From an uncultured Bacilli bacterium (lineage in GTDB: Bacteria; Bacillota_I; Bacilli_A; RF39; UBA660): a DNA stretch of 64,000 nucleotides. Under the pieces are notes generated by a model. It saw only the letters and a list, made by a program, of their open reading frames with translations. It was not told the origin of the DNA and did not search any database. Where the stretch lies: positions 62,001 through 126,000 of the forward strand of contig CAKOHZ010000002.1 in the NCBI GenBank assembly GCA_934086315.1, read 5' to 3'. Positions 18,622 through 27,536 of this stretch are shown here, in pieces (positions within the stretch are counted from its first letter, which is position 1; each line of letters starts with the position of its first letter). Made by a program: the position numbers and the translations under genes.

Positions 18622-18650
18622 ATTGTAACAATAAATTTCACATTTGTGAA
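18622..18650 (-). promoter_or_regulatory. Promoter of prepilin B with inverted repeat at -35
   Basis: TTCACA, 17-base spacer, TACAAT. The -35 box is one arm of TTCACA-AA-TGTGAA, a small inverted repeat that could be an operator. Confidence 0.7.
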
Positions 18651-18690
18651 TATTATTTGTTAAAAAAGTAAAATTTTTTTGCAATTAAAA

Positions 18691-18708
18691 AGACTAGATA
18701 ACTAGTCT
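18691..18708 (-). terminator. Terminator at prepilin A stop
   Basis: Identical hairpin to the one after copy B: AGACTAG/CTAGTCT, loop TTAT, U-rich tail, with the TAG stop in the 5' arm. Confidence 0.85.
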
Positions 18709-20602
18709 ATTTAATATTTGCAATTTTTGTATTTAATAGTGTCTTTGCTGCATTAGCCGCATCTACAGTTAAAACATTTGTATTTTCAATTCCAAGTCCA
18801 GAAGCACTATAACTATTATCTTCACTCATTTCAGCAATATGGCTTAATGCTTTAAAATAAGTTGTATATTCTATATTATATTCTTCTCTTGCACTATCAC
18901 TTGTAGCACTTATCGCTGAATTTGCAATTTCAACCATACTATTTAAAACATCTTTTGTTGAACTAGCAGCACATCCGCTTTTACCAAAACAATCGATAAA
19001 TTCACTTAATTTTTCTGCTTTATTAATATTAGCATTTAAACTAATTAAATTTAAATTCATTTTTCTCATATAATCACTAATTGCTTTAGCAGATGTACTT
19101 GATGATAAACAATTAATATTTTTTAGATTTGTATCACTTACATCATATAATAAATAGTCTTTATAGAAATCTTTATCTTTTAATAAACCAATTTCGTTAA
19201 AAGATGTAGTTTCTTTAATTCTATCTATTTCATCTAACAATTGAAATAATTCATCATTAATATATTTCCTATCAGTATCAGTATTTGTTTCATTTGCACA
19301 TTGTGTCATTAATTCATCTTGGCGTTCAGTAATATTAATTATTTCACGAATAGCACCTTTAGCAGTCTCATACATAGAGGTTTGATCAGTCCAAACCCAA
19401 CCATAAAGCCTATCATCTCTACTTGAATATTTCTTCATATACTCATTTGCATCTTTATACACAATAAGAGCATTTCCTTTAGTTAAAGTGTTTTTACCAT
19501 TTGGGAATATAGCATTTTTACTTACAGAACTATCTTTCATACTTTCTGAGAAAGTATCAAGATTCTTAAATAATGCTTGAACCTCTAAATCGATAGAAAC
19601 TAAGTCATCAGAAGTATTAGTATCACTATAAGCAGCCATATACGAAAGTTCATATATTCTACCTACCATACTTTTAATTTCATCAAGTTGACAACTATTA
19701 TCATTTTTACAATTTTTAAATTGATCTCTATGTTCATACGCATTTTGTTCAGCACCTAAATAACTTCTAAAATAGTTAATTGTTCTAATAGCTTCATGTA
19801 TAATATCTATATCTTTCTTATAATCACTATAAGTTAATTGATCTAATTTTAAACCAGAAGTACTAACATTTCTGACAACATATTTACCAGTTAAACTATT
19901 ATTTTCATGTAGTATATATGCATTTAAGTACTCATAATTATATAATTTTTCTATTTCACTGATGTGTTCTAACATTTCTTTCTTGATTGATTCTCTATCA
20001 GAATCTGTATTAGTTCCATTAGAAGACATAACAGCTAATTCATTTTCTCTTTGTAATATTGAATGCATTTCACTTAGTTGTTCTTCCATAAGTTGAATGT
20101 AATATATATCATCATTTACTTTTATATTACATCTAGCATATCTTCCAGGATTTAATCCCTCATCAGTTACATAATTATATTCTCCAGTATTGCTATCTCC
20201 ACAATATAGATAAACATTAGGAGTAGTATATAACCCAGTTTTATAATCTCTATCGTAGATTATAACTCCTTGACAAGTATCTTTTTTAAATTTAATAGTT
20301 TTGCTTATGTAATCATCATTTGATGCCTGTAAATCACTTAAGCAAACATATTTTTCATCATTGTAATTAGATACTTCATAACTAGATGGACAAGTAGCGT
20401 CATCATCTAATTTAGAATTACAATGATCTTCTAAGAATAAATTAGCAGCATCTTTAATAGTGTTTTCTTGAACACGCATTTCACTTACAACACCTTTATT
20501 GTAAAGCTTAATTATATTAGGTACTGCTATTAGAGCTAATAAGCCCATAATTGCTATTACAGCTAGCAATTCAATTAGTGTAAAACCATTTCTATTTTTC
20601 AT
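18707..20602 (-). CDS. Prepilin with flagellin D1-like repeats, copy A
   Basis: 631 aa. Residues 1-30: class III signal MKNRNGFTLIELLAVIAIMG. Residues ~60-160: head with six Cys (61, 71, 87, 110, 134, 158). Residues 178-222: HSILQRENELAVMSSNGTNT-DSDRES, as in flagellin D1 N-side helices. 238-252: LTGKYVVRNVSTSGLKL, like the flagellin beta region. 268-292: AIRTINYFRSYLGAEQNAYE, like the C-side LGAxQNR helix. 311-355: another N-like unit. 410-470, 510-533 and 552-631 repeat the series about 235-240 residues later; the last part has SGLGIENTNVLTVDAANAAK. Flagellin D0 is absent and replaced by the pilin helix. First copy of the array in transcription order, right after valS. Confidence 0.92.
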   Translation of the reverse strand: MKNRNGFTLIELLAVIAIMGLLALIAVPNIIKLYNKGVVSEMRVQENTIKDAANLFLEDHCNSKLDDDATCPSSYEVSNYNDEKYVCLSDLQASNDDYISKTIKFKKDTCQGVIIYDRDYKTGLYTTPNVYLYCGDSNTGEYNYVTDEGLNPGRYARCNIKVNDDIYYIQLMEEQLSEMHSILQRENELAVMSSNGTNTDSDRESIKKEMLEHISEIEKLYNYEYLNAYILHENNSLTGKYVVRNVSTSGLKLDQLTYSDYKKDIDIIHEAIRTINYFRSYLGAEQNAYEHRDQFKNCKNDNSCQLDEIKSMVGRIYELSYMAAYSDTNTSDDLVSIDLEVQALFKNLDTFSESMKDSSVSKNAIFPNGKNTLTKGNALIVYKDANEYMKKYSSRDDRLYGWVWTDQTSMYETAKGAIREIINITERQDELMTQCANETNTDTDRKYINDELFQLLDEIDRIKETTSFNEIGLLKDKDFYKDYLLYDVSDTNLKNINCLSSSTSAKAISDYMRKMNLNLISLNANINKAEKLSEFIDCFGKSGCAASSTKDVLNSMVEIANSAISATSDSAREEYNIEYTTYFKALSHIAEMSEDNSYSASGLGIENTNVLTVDAANAAKTLLNTKIANIK

Positions 20603-20648
20603 ATCTTACCTTCCTTTTACTACCTTTCCTATTTTATTTTACGTTAAC

Positions 20649-20677
20649 ATTGTAACAATATTTCTTACATTTGTAAA
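20649..20677 (-). promoter_or_regulatory. Promoter of prepilin A
   Basis: TTTACA, 17-base spacer, TACAAT, with an imperfect TTTACA-AA-TGTAAG inverted repeat over the -35 box like that of copy B. The leader has two purine-rich sites (AGGAAAGG and AAGGAAGG). Confidence 0.7.
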
Positions 20678-20703
20678 CTCATATTTTTAAAAAAGTATAA
20701 AAA

Positions 20704-20722
20704 AAAAGAAACTAGTTCTTTT
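20704..20722 (-). terminator. Terminator of valS
   Basis: Stem AAAAGAA/TTCTTTT closing on the TAG stop codon of valS in the loop, followed by more U residues. Confidence 0.7.
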
Positions 20723-23237
20723 TAAGAATTTCTAGCCTCTTCTCTTCCTTATCCAAATCTTCTCTTTCTTTGTTAACAATTGCTTCAGGCGCTTTATTTA
20801 CATAGTTTTCATTTGATAATAACTTTTTACGTCTACTTATAGAAGCTTCTAATTTTTCAATTTCTTCTTTGCGTTTTAACTCTTCTTCTTCATTATTCTT
20901 TGAGTTATCAAAGAATAAATCAAATTTATAGTCATATAACTCAATAGTAAGTTTATCTTTATACGTTGATTCACTAACTATTTTATCAGTAAGTTTAAGC
21001 ATCTTATTTAATAGTTCATTATCATTATAATCAATTACTTCAAATTCACTTGTTATCTTACTTTCAGTCTTTTTATTTCTAAATAGTGTTACATATTCAA
21101 GCATTTCATCTATTTCTTTAGTTTCGTTCTTGAATACTAATTTTTTATCATAAGTAGGATATTCAGTCATAAGAAGTATATCATTATCTTTTATTTCAAA
21201 ATTACTATATATTTCCTCGGTAACAAATGGCATAAATGGATGCATCATTTTAACTATAGCTGTAATTGTATATAAAAGTGTACTCTTAGTTTCATTACTC
21301 TCACTAAATTTAGACATTTCTATATATTTATCACAAAAATCATCCCATATAAATGAGTATAATTCACTTCCTGCATTATTAAATTCATATTTATCCATAG
21401 ATTTAGTTACTTTTTTAATTGTTTCATTAAGTTTAGTAAGTATCCATTTATCAGCATTATTTAAATTTTTAAGTGAATAATCTTCTTTCTTGAAACCTTC
21501 TAATTTCATAAGTACAAATCTAGATGCATTCCATAATTTATTAATAAAATTCCAAGTAGAAGCTACCTTATCAGTATCAAAACGAATATCCATTCCCATA
21601 GCTGATGTTGTTGTTAAATAGAATCTTAGTGCATCACATCCATATTCATCTATCATATCCATTGGATCTATTCCGTTACCAAGTGATTTAGACATTTTTC
21701 TTCCTTGTTTATCACGAATAAGTCCATGAATAATACAATCTTTAAATGGTCTACTATTCATTTGTTTTAGTGATGAGAACGCCATACGAGCAACCCAGAA
21801 GAATATAATATCGTATGCTGTTACAAGTACATCAGTTGGAAAATATCTTTCTAAGTCTTCTGTCTTATTTGGCCAACCAAGAGTACTAAATGGCCATAAT
21901 GCACTACTAAACCATGTATCTAACACATCTTCATCTTGTGTCCAACCTTCTCCTGGACATTCTTTTTGTACTTTAACTTCTTCCCCTTTATACCAAGCAG
22001 GAATTCTATGTCCCCACCATAATTGACGACTAATGCACCAGTCATGACAATCTTCCATCCAGTGATTTAATACTTTTTCAAATCTCTTAGGTATAAAATT
22101 AATTTTATTGTCTCCACCCTTTTGAGCATCTAATAAGTCTTTACTCATACCACTCATATCAACAAACCATTGTTTAGATAAGTATGGTTCAACTACAGCA
22201 TCAGTTCTCTCAGAGTGACCTACACTATGTGTCATCTTTTCAACACTTATCAATAAATCTTGACTTTCTAAATCTTTAAGTAACTCTTCTCTACATTTTT
22301 CACGAGACATACCATTATACTTACCAGTTTTCTCATTCATTGTAGCATCTTCATTCATAATTAGAATTCTCTCTAAATTATGTCTTTCACCTACTTCAAA
22401 ATCATTAGGATCGTGTGCTGGTGTAATTTTAACACATCCAGTACCAAATTCAGGATCAGCATGTTCATCACCTATAATTGGAATTAATTTATTAACAATT
22501 GGAAGTATTACATTCTTACCAATTAAATCTTTGTATCTATCGTCTTCTGGATTAACAGCAACAGCAGTATCTCCAAATAAAGTTTCAGGTCTTGTAGTAG
22601 CTACATCTAAATATTTATCGCTTCCTTCAATAAAATATTTAATATGATAGAAAGCTCCTGGATCATCTTTATAAATAACTTCTTCATTTGAAAGAGCTGT
22701 TTTAGCTACTGGATCCCAGTTAATAATCTTTTCGCCACGATAGATTAGTCCCTCATTATAAAGTCTAATAAATACTTCATTAACTGCATCATTAAGTCCT
22801 TCATCTAGTGTAAATCTCTCACGTCTATAGTCCACACTAAGTCCTAAAGTTTCCCATTGTTTATGAATATTACTTCTATGTTCATCAGTCCACTTCCAAC
22901 ATTCTTTTAAGAATCCTTCACGACCAAGTTCATATTTATTAATACCACTTTCTTTAAGTCTATTAACTACTTTAGCTTCAGTTGCAATAGCTGCATGATC
23001 CATTCCCGGAAGCCACAAAGTATCAAAACCTTTCATCTTTTTATATCTAATAATAACATCTTGAATACTACCATTAAGTGCATGACCTAAATGTAAATTA
23101 CCTGTAACATTAGGTGGAGGTATAACTATAGTAAATGCATCTTTACTCTTATCTCCTGCATCAAAGCAATGACTTTTAAGCCACATTTCATATTTTCCAT
23201 TTTCTACTTCTTTATGATTATATTTTTTATCAAGCAT
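20712..23237 (-). CDS. valS: Valine--tRNA ligase
   Basis: Class I synthetase charging tRNA-Val. 841 aa with PNVTGNLHLGHAL (HIGH motif) near residue 45, an editing (CP1) domain with TTRPETLFGD, the GRKMSKSLGNG (KMSKS) loop near 520, anticodon-binding region and a C-terminal coiled-coil arm (LEASISRRKKLL). The ATG at 23237 follows GGGAG by ten bases; an in-frame GTG at 23246 is too close to that site. It overlaps the end of the HD-domain gene by 8 bases, and both follow the T-box leader. Confidence 0.97.
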   Translation of the reverse strand: MLDKKYNHKEVENGKYEMWLKSHCFDAGDKSKDAFTIVIPPPNVTGNLHLGHALNGSIQDVIIRYKKMKGFDTLWLPGMDHAAIATEAKVVNRLKESGINKYELGREGFLKECWKWTDEHRSNIHKQWETLGLSVDYRRERFTLDEGLNDAVNEVFIRLYNEGLIYRGEKIINWDPVAKTALSNEEVIYKDDPGAFYHIKYFIEGSDKYLDVATTRPETLFGDTAVAVNPEDDRYKDLIGKNVILPIVNKLIPIIGDEHADPEFGTGCVKITPAHDPNDFEVGERHNLERILIMNEDATMNEKTGKYNGMSREKCREELLKDLESQDLLISVEKMTHSVGHSERTDAVVEPYLSKQWFVDMSGMSKDLLDAQKGGDNKINFIPKRFEKVLNHWMEDCHDWCISRQLWWGHRIPAWYKGEEVKVQKECPGEGWTQDEDVLDTWFSSALWPFSTLGWPNKTEDLERYFPTDVLVTAYDIIFFWVARMAFSSLKQMNSRPFKDCIIHGLIRDKQGRKMSKSLGNGIDPMDMIDEYGCDALRFYLTTTSAMGMDIRFDTDKVASTWNFINKLWNASRFVLMKLEGFKKEDYSLKNLNNADKWILTKLNETIKKVTKSMDKYEFNNAGSELYSFIWDDFCDKYIEMSKFSESNETKSTLLYTITAIVKMMHPFMPFVTEEIYSNFEIKDNDILLMTEYPTYDKKLVFKNETKEIDEMLEYVTLFRNKKTESKITSEFEVIDYNDNELLNKMLKLTDKIVSESTYKDKLTIELYDYKFDLFFDNSKNNEEEELKRKEEIEKLEASISRRKKLLSNENYVNKAPEAIVNKEREDLDKEEKRLEILKKN

Positions 23238-23976
23238 TATTTTCACACTCCCTTAAATATTTTTCTACCTCATCAAAATAAGGTTTAAATTTATCTTTAT
23301 CTTTTATATTTTCAAATATTCTACTATAATATCCTTTATCTAATAATAGACCTCTACTATATTCATAATATAAATCAAAAGCAAACGATAATAAGAATAT
23401 TATTCTATCATTAACAGTCTTACAATTGACTCGTTTAACTGGCTCATGTAAATAAAATTCTTTCTTTACTTCTTCACTTATTTCACTTTCATCTTCCTTA
23501 AGTTCTAAAAGTCTAATTGTAGAAAAAGCATATATTATATCTAATTTATCAGCATCTCTTACTATCTTAGCATGCATTTTTTCACGTACAGTTAAATCAT
23601 CTGGTAATTCATATTTATTATGATATTTTATAGCTTTTGAAACTATATCATAAAATTCATCATCTAATTTAAAGTTTTTGATTAAACCTTTTTTAAATAA
23701 TAATTCTTCTCCCAGGTCTCCATGATCAACTGTTTCAGCATCCGTAAATGATTTATATTTAGTCCATTGTTCAAATCTACCAAAATCATGAAGTAATCCA
23801 ATTAAACATGTTAAATAGTTATCTTCTTCATCTAAATTTAATGTATATGATATTTCATCACATTGATGCATTACTCTATATGAATGATTGTATTTATAAG
23901 CAATCATATCATCTTTAAAATCAAACCCCATTACATACTTATCAAACTCATCAAAGTTCTCATTCATTTCATTCAT
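23230..23976 (-). CDS. HD-domain metal-dependent phosphohydrolase
   Basis: 248 aa HD superfamily protein: His in YNHSYRVMHQC, the HD pair in LIGLLHDFGRFEQW near 79, a His/Asp later in VDHGDLGEELLF and YHNKYELPDD, and Asp in VRDADKLDIIYA. The substrate is unknown; nucleotides or related phosphoesters are possible. It is the first gene behind the valine T-box, so its expression should follow tRNA-Val charging along with valS. The start at 23976 has GGAGG seven bases upstream; a longer frame to 24033 would be translated through the T-box terminator. Confidence 0.85.
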   Translation of the reverse strand: MNEMNENFDEFDKYVMGFDFKDDMIAYKYNHSYRVMHQCDEISYTLNLDEEDNYLTCLIGLLHDFGRFEQWTKYKSFTDAETVDHGDLGEELLFKKGLIKNFKLDDEFYDIVSKAIKYHNKYELPDDLTVREKMHAKIVRDADKLDIIYAFSTIRLLELKEDESEISEEVKKEFYLHEPVKRVNCKTVNDRIIFLLSFAFDLYYEYSRGLLLDKGYYSRIFENIKDKDKFKPYFDEVEKYLRECENNA

Positions 23977-23984
23977 ACTTTTTC

Positions 23985-24202
23985 CTCCAAAATAAAAAGG
24001 TAATACCAAAGGACGATTAAATCGTGGTACCACCTTATTTTATACTCTACATATTTAACGCATATCTGCGTAACTACTTACTTGATTTCAGTAGTTAACT
24101 CACAAGCTACCTTCATATACCTATCTTAAGAAAAGCTTTCACCCGATGACTTTTCATCTCTAATAATTAGTATATATTACTCCTCTTGTTCCTCGTTTTA
24201 TA
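23985..24202 (-). promoter_or_regulatory. T-box riboswitch (valine) for HD gene and valS
   Basis: On the minus strand I see the T-box landmarks in order: AGAGGA and AGAGAUG near the start, GGUGAAAGC of stem I, a specifier region GAAGGUAGC that contains the valine codon GUA, then the conserved AAGGUGGUACCACG antiterminator sequence (about 24034-24021) with UGGU to pair with a tRNA ending ACCA. The alternative terminator is formed by AAGGUgGUACC... with ...GGUAUUACCUU, followed by UUUUUAUUUU, just before the GGAGG site. The specifier assignment is inferred from context. Confidence 0.9.
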
Positions 24203-24208
24203 AAGTAG

Positions 24209-24237
24209 ATTATACATCTATATTATTTATTTGTCAA
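24209..24237 (-). promoter_or_regulatory. Promoter of the T-box operon
   Basis: Perfect TTGACA and TATAAT with a 17-base spacer. The -35 box contains the TGA stop of the upstream 250-aa gene. Confidence 0.85.
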
Positions 24238-24986
24238 ATAGTATTCATTGATATTAATTGATATTTAAAGAAATCTCCTTCTTTAATTTCTCTAAATTTA
24301 ATCTTTTTTTCTAAAATTTCAAAACCATAATCATTAATAAAAATCTCATTAAAATTATTAATGTCATTACTATCTAAACTTCTAACAAAATCTTTTATTA
24401 AACTCTCCTCAATATCTTCATCATCTATATCAATTAAATATTCATATATATTTAATTCTATTATATCACCATTTACTTTTTTATCTTTAACATAAATTAA
24501 ACTTGAATAATCATATAAATAATCTTCATCATAATTAAAACATATTTTAATAGGCCCTGCATTAGTATTTGGAAGAACATTAATATTAGGATAAAACTTT
24601 TCAATATCTTTATTAAACAATTCTTTAAACGAATTTATAAAAGATTGTTTATTTAAACAAAAATTTAAATTATATTCACTTGTCTCAAATACCTCATTTT
24701 TATTTTTTGTAATATTAACTATATAATAATTCATTATTTCACTTATATTATCTTCATCTATAACACCATTATATTCATTTATTTTCACAAATAAATTAAA
24801 GTATGAATTATTATATATATTTTTTCTTAAAGTATTAATGTTATCATTAAAATTAAGAGCTTTATAATATATAAAACTTTTCTCTTTATTTTCTTCCATT
24901 TGTTTTTTATTGTTATTGTCTAATATAAATATTGTAAGAATACCTATTGAAATTAATATGATAAGTGCAATTATACATTTTTTCAT
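24234..24986 (-). CDS. Membrane-anchored hypothetical protein, 250 aa
   Basis: One N-terminal hydrophobic helix (CIIALIILISIGILTIFIL, residues 4-22) after two lysines, then an Asn/Asp-rich extracytoplasmic domain of mixed alpha/beta look. No known family. Its ATG overlaps the stop of the T4SS-pilin/M15 gene (TAATG), so it is coupled to that peptidoglycan hydrolase and may be its partner or regulator at the cell surface. It ends in TGA, which also shows TGA is a stop here. Confidence 0.75.
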   Translation of the reverse strand: MKKCIIALIILISIGILTIFILDNNNKKQMEENKEKSFIYYKALNFNDNINTLRKNIYNNSYFNLFVKINEYNGVIDEDNISEIMNYYIVNITKNKNEVFETSEYNLNFCLNKQSFINSFKELFNKDIEKFYPNINVLPNTNAGPIKICFNYDEDYLYDYSSLIYVKDKKVNGDIIELNIYEYLIDIDDEDIEESLIKDFVRSLDSNDINNFNEIFINDYGFEILEKKIKFREIKEGDFFKYQLISMNTI

Positions 24987-26245
24987 TACCTAGCATTCCT
25001 CCAATCAATTTCAAAGTGCATTCCATCTATTTTTGTACCTTTACCATTTCTTCCCCAGTTACCGCCCCATATAAATCCAAGTGGTTCAAAAACTTTTTTC
25101 CATAAAACATAATTAACATTTCTAGAATCACTTTCTCCACCTATAGCATTTATAAAATTGTTATATTTTTCTAAACTTCTACCATAAGGAGTTGGATATT
25201 TTTTTCCATTAATAATATAGCTTTTGCTAGGATTTATATCTATTGCAATTCCATAAGCATGAGTACTTATTGTTTTAGTATTACTTATATATCGTATACT
25301 TATAGGTCCACTAACCACTATTTGATCAGGTTTATATTTTATTCCATCTATTCCAACTGTAATTATTTGACAAAATTTTTCCTGAACTTTTTTCCATGTT
25401 GATGAAGCAAGTTTATGAACTGTCCAATTATATTTAATTCCATTAGAACATGTAGTTGATACATTAACTAGATTTGTTTTTTTCCATGATGGATCCATCT
25501 CAATACTATTACGATTAGATGTATCATTAGGCGCTGCTTTATCATAATAAGGAAATGATCCAAAGATTCCTTTTTTAACAGAACATAATTGATATTTTCC
25601 ATTCTTATTACAATTGGGAGTTTTTCCACTATCAGGTGTGAATGTACCAGGATTACTAGCACCAGAAATAGTTGTGTTAGAGCTATTACTACCGTTATTA
25701 CTATTAGTTCCACTACTACTACCATTATTTTCACTATTAGTATTTTCTTTTTTATTATTTTCTTCTATTTTTTTATCAATAATAGCTTTTACATTATCAA
25801 GTCTTTTTTTAAGAGCTTTTTTTGTATCAATATCTTTTATTTCATTAACTTTAGTTATGGCATCATAATAATCATTATATTTAGAAGATGATTCAGCTTT
25901 ACTAATGGAATCTACTGCTATGTCATAATACTTTTGATTAATTACATCATTTGAAGTATTACTTAAGCAATCTTTATATTCACCATTCGTTAAAGAAACC
26001 TTTACTAATACACTAACAAAAGTAGGTATTAAAAATACAACTACTGCAGCAATTGCATTATTAATAAGTTGCTTCTTAGCTTTCGCAAGTGAGTCTTCTT
26101 CACCAGCCATAATAGTTTTTAAAAGTGTTATCATGCCTGTTAAAATTAATAATATTGGAACAACAATCTTAATAATTAAAATAACAATATTAACAATACG
26201 CATTACACTCAAAACAGTTGGATTATCACATATTTGTAAAATCAT
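24986..26245 (-). CDS. T4SS-pilin-like N-terminus fused to M15 D,D-carboxypeptidase-like domain
   Basis: 419 aa in three parts. Residues 1-85: two hydrophobic helices (IVNIVILIIKIVVPILLIL and AAVVVFLIPTFVSVLVKV) joined by a charged loop, like the T4SS_pilin/VirB2 family. Residues ~100-200: charged helical segment, then an Asn/Ser/Gly-rich linker. C-terminal ~200: VanY-type zinc peptidase of family M15, with STHAYGIAIDINPSKS (SxHxxGxAxD) and the late GMHFEIDW histidine. It probably trims peptidoglycan peptides near a membrane-held complex. Shares its N-terminal plan with the protein at 31.5-32.6 kb. GAGGTG precedes the ATG at 26245. Confidence 0.88.
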   Translation of the reverse strand: MILQICDNPTVLSVMRIVNIVILIIKIVVPILLILTGMITLLKTIMAGEEDSLAKAKKQLINNAIAAVVVFLIPTFVSVLVKVSLTNGEYKDCLSNTSNDVINQKYYDIAVDSISKAESSSKYNDYYDAITKVNEIKDIDTKKALKKRLDNVKAIIDKKIEENNKKENTNSENNGSSSGTNSNNGSNSSNTTISGASNPGTFTPDSGKTPNCNKNGKYQLCSVKKGIFGSFPYYDKAAPNDTSNRNSIEMDPSWKKTNLVNVSTTCSNGIKYNWTVHKLASSTWKKVQEKFCQIITVGIDGIKYKPDQIVVSGPISIRYISNTKTISTHAYGIAIDINPSKSYIINGKKYPTPYGRSLEKYNNFINAIGGESDSRNVNYVLWKKVFEPLGFIWGGNWGRNGKGTKIDGMHFEIDWRNAR

Positions 26246-26260
26246 TACTACACCTCACAA

Positions 26261-26795
26261 TCAATTACTATCTTTCACGTTAATAATACCGCTAAAAGAC
26301 TTTCCTTGGTTATAATTTTGTTCTTCATCTAAATTTTTAAAAGTAATCTCTATTGTATATTTATGTTTAATACCTGATGCTATATTAACTTTTGATTTTA
26401 AGTTATCTTTAGTAACAGGTTTTTCTTCTATGTTACTACATGTTCCACTCATTATATTATTTGTTGTCATACTATCACAAATACCTTTTATAACAAGCTC
26501 ATTATTTGTTATTTCGTTATTATATTCTTTCCATATTAAATCATAAGTTGTATCAAGTGTTCCAGTATTTTCTATAGCAAATGTTTTTGTGATTACATCT
26601 CCAGGTTTAAAATTTTCTTTATAAATAAGCGAACTCTCATCAACATAATCTAAATTTAATGTTCCAGTAGTTACTTTTAATTCATCAGATTGATATGAAA
26701 ACTCAGCTTTAAAATAACCATAAGTAAAATTCACAGGTCCCAATAAAAACAAATAATAAAATAAATACAAATATTATTTTTTCTTTTCTTTCCAT
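26261..26795 (-). CDS. TasA/camelysin-like secreted protein with apparent frameshift in the signal peptide
   Basis: The main frame (26261-26770) encodes a protein with YFKAEFSYQSDELKVTTGTL and FKPGDVITKTFAIENTGTLD, as in the TasA/CalY (SipW-dependent) surface protein family. It lacks a good start: the only candidate is a TTG at 26770 with no ribosome site. An ATG at 26795 opens a typical signal peptide (MERKEKIIFVFILLFVFIG) but in a different frame, one base off, and runs to a stop. A one-base indel between about 26776 and 26712 would join both. Either a recent pseudogene, an assembly error, or programmed frameshifting; I cannot tell which. A TTGATA-N18-TATTAT promoter lies upstream. Confidence 0.6.
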
Positions 26796-26862
26796 AACAA
26801 TCACTATTCTATGTATTTATAATATCATAATTTTTATTTAATTATCAATATATTCATAAAAA

Positions 26863-26886
26863 AAATAATGCATTTTTGCATTATTT
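26863..26886 (-). terminator. Terminator of the nusA-infB operon
   Basis: Ten-base-pair stem AAATAATGCA/TGCATTATTT, loop AAAA, then UUUUU. The TAA stop of the 100-aa gene lies in the 5' arm. Confidence 0.9.
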
Positions 26887-27183
26887 TAATTCTAGCATAT
26901 GTGATTTATCAATTATTGGTTTATATTCTATTCTTTTTCCACAACAAGGACAATATTCTATAGGATAAAGTGTTTTTTTAACCTGAAAATTAATTTGATA
27001 AAGTCCATCTTGATCAAAATCTCCTTCATCCACTATTTCATCATTTACTAAGCAAAGTTGTCCTTCATGTACTTCATCCGCAAAATTAGAAAGTATAAAA
27101 CCTTCTCTATATTCACGAACAAAATCTATTACAAGTAATTTAGACATACAGCTACATAAATTAGTAAACTTAATATCTTCCAT
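26881..27183 (-). CDS. Small Cys-rich protein, 100 aa
   Basis: Unrecognised. Begins MEDIKFTNLCSCMSKLLVID and ends with a CPCCGKRI zinc-knuckle-like motif at about residue 79-86, so with CSC near residue 10 it could bind a metal. Last gene of the rimP-nusA-rnpM-infB-rbfA operon, 11 bases after rbfA. The position usually held by truB or similar genes gives no clear hint. Confidence 0.7.
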   Translation of the reverse strand: MEDIKFTNLCSCMSKLLVIDFVREYREGFILSNFADEVHEGQLCLVNDEIVDEGDFDQDGLYQINFQVKKTLYPIEYCPCCGKRIEYKPIIDKSHMLELK

Positions 27184-27194
27184 AACTCCCCTAA

Positions 27195-27536
27195 CTATTT
27201 ATTATCTTCTTCATGTAATTTTTCTATGATTTTTTCAATTTTTTGTCCATACTCAATAGATTCATCAAATATAAATCTTAACTCTGGAGTATGTCTAATT
27301 TGTAATCTTTCTGCAAGTAGGCTTCTAAAGAATCCAGCTGCATTATTTAAGTCTTTTTCTACTTTTTCTCTATCATCTGTAGTAGTAAAGTATATTTTAG
27401 CAAAACTTAAATCATTAGTTACATCACAATCAGTAATAGTTACATGTTTAAAATCTTCATCTTTAGCTTCAAGAAGCAAAATATTACCAAGTTCTCTTTG
27501 CATATCTGAAGCTACTCTTTCACCTTTTAAATTCAT
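27195..27536 (-). CDS. rbfA: Ribosome-binding factor A
   Basis: Helps mature the 30S subunit by acting on the 5' end of 16S rRNA. 113 aa with the single KH-like fold signature: RVASDMQRELGNIL at the N-terminus, VTITDCDVTNDLSFAKIYF, and the C-terminal LRFIFDESIEYGQKIEKII. Starts on the infB stop (TAATG). Confidence 0.96.
   Translation of the reverse strand: MNLKGERVASDMQRELGNILLLEAKDEDFKHVTITDCDVTNDLSFAKIYFTTTDDREKVEKDLNNAAGFFRSLLAERLQIRHTPELRFIFDESIEYGQKIEKIIEKLHEEDNK

Noticed and set aside
14661..20602. True flagellins.
   Set aside because: D0 ends (the N-terminal INxNxxAL and C-terminal QxxQ-type helix) are absent and a prepilin signal is present.
24001..24033. Longer N-terminus for the HD gene (start at 24033).
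   Set aside because: It would be translated through the T-box antiterminator/terminator; GGAGG lies just before the ATG at 23976.
25468..25891. Several low-complexity frames in both directions.
   Set aside because: They come from the Asn/Ser linker of the M15 fusion and have no start signals.
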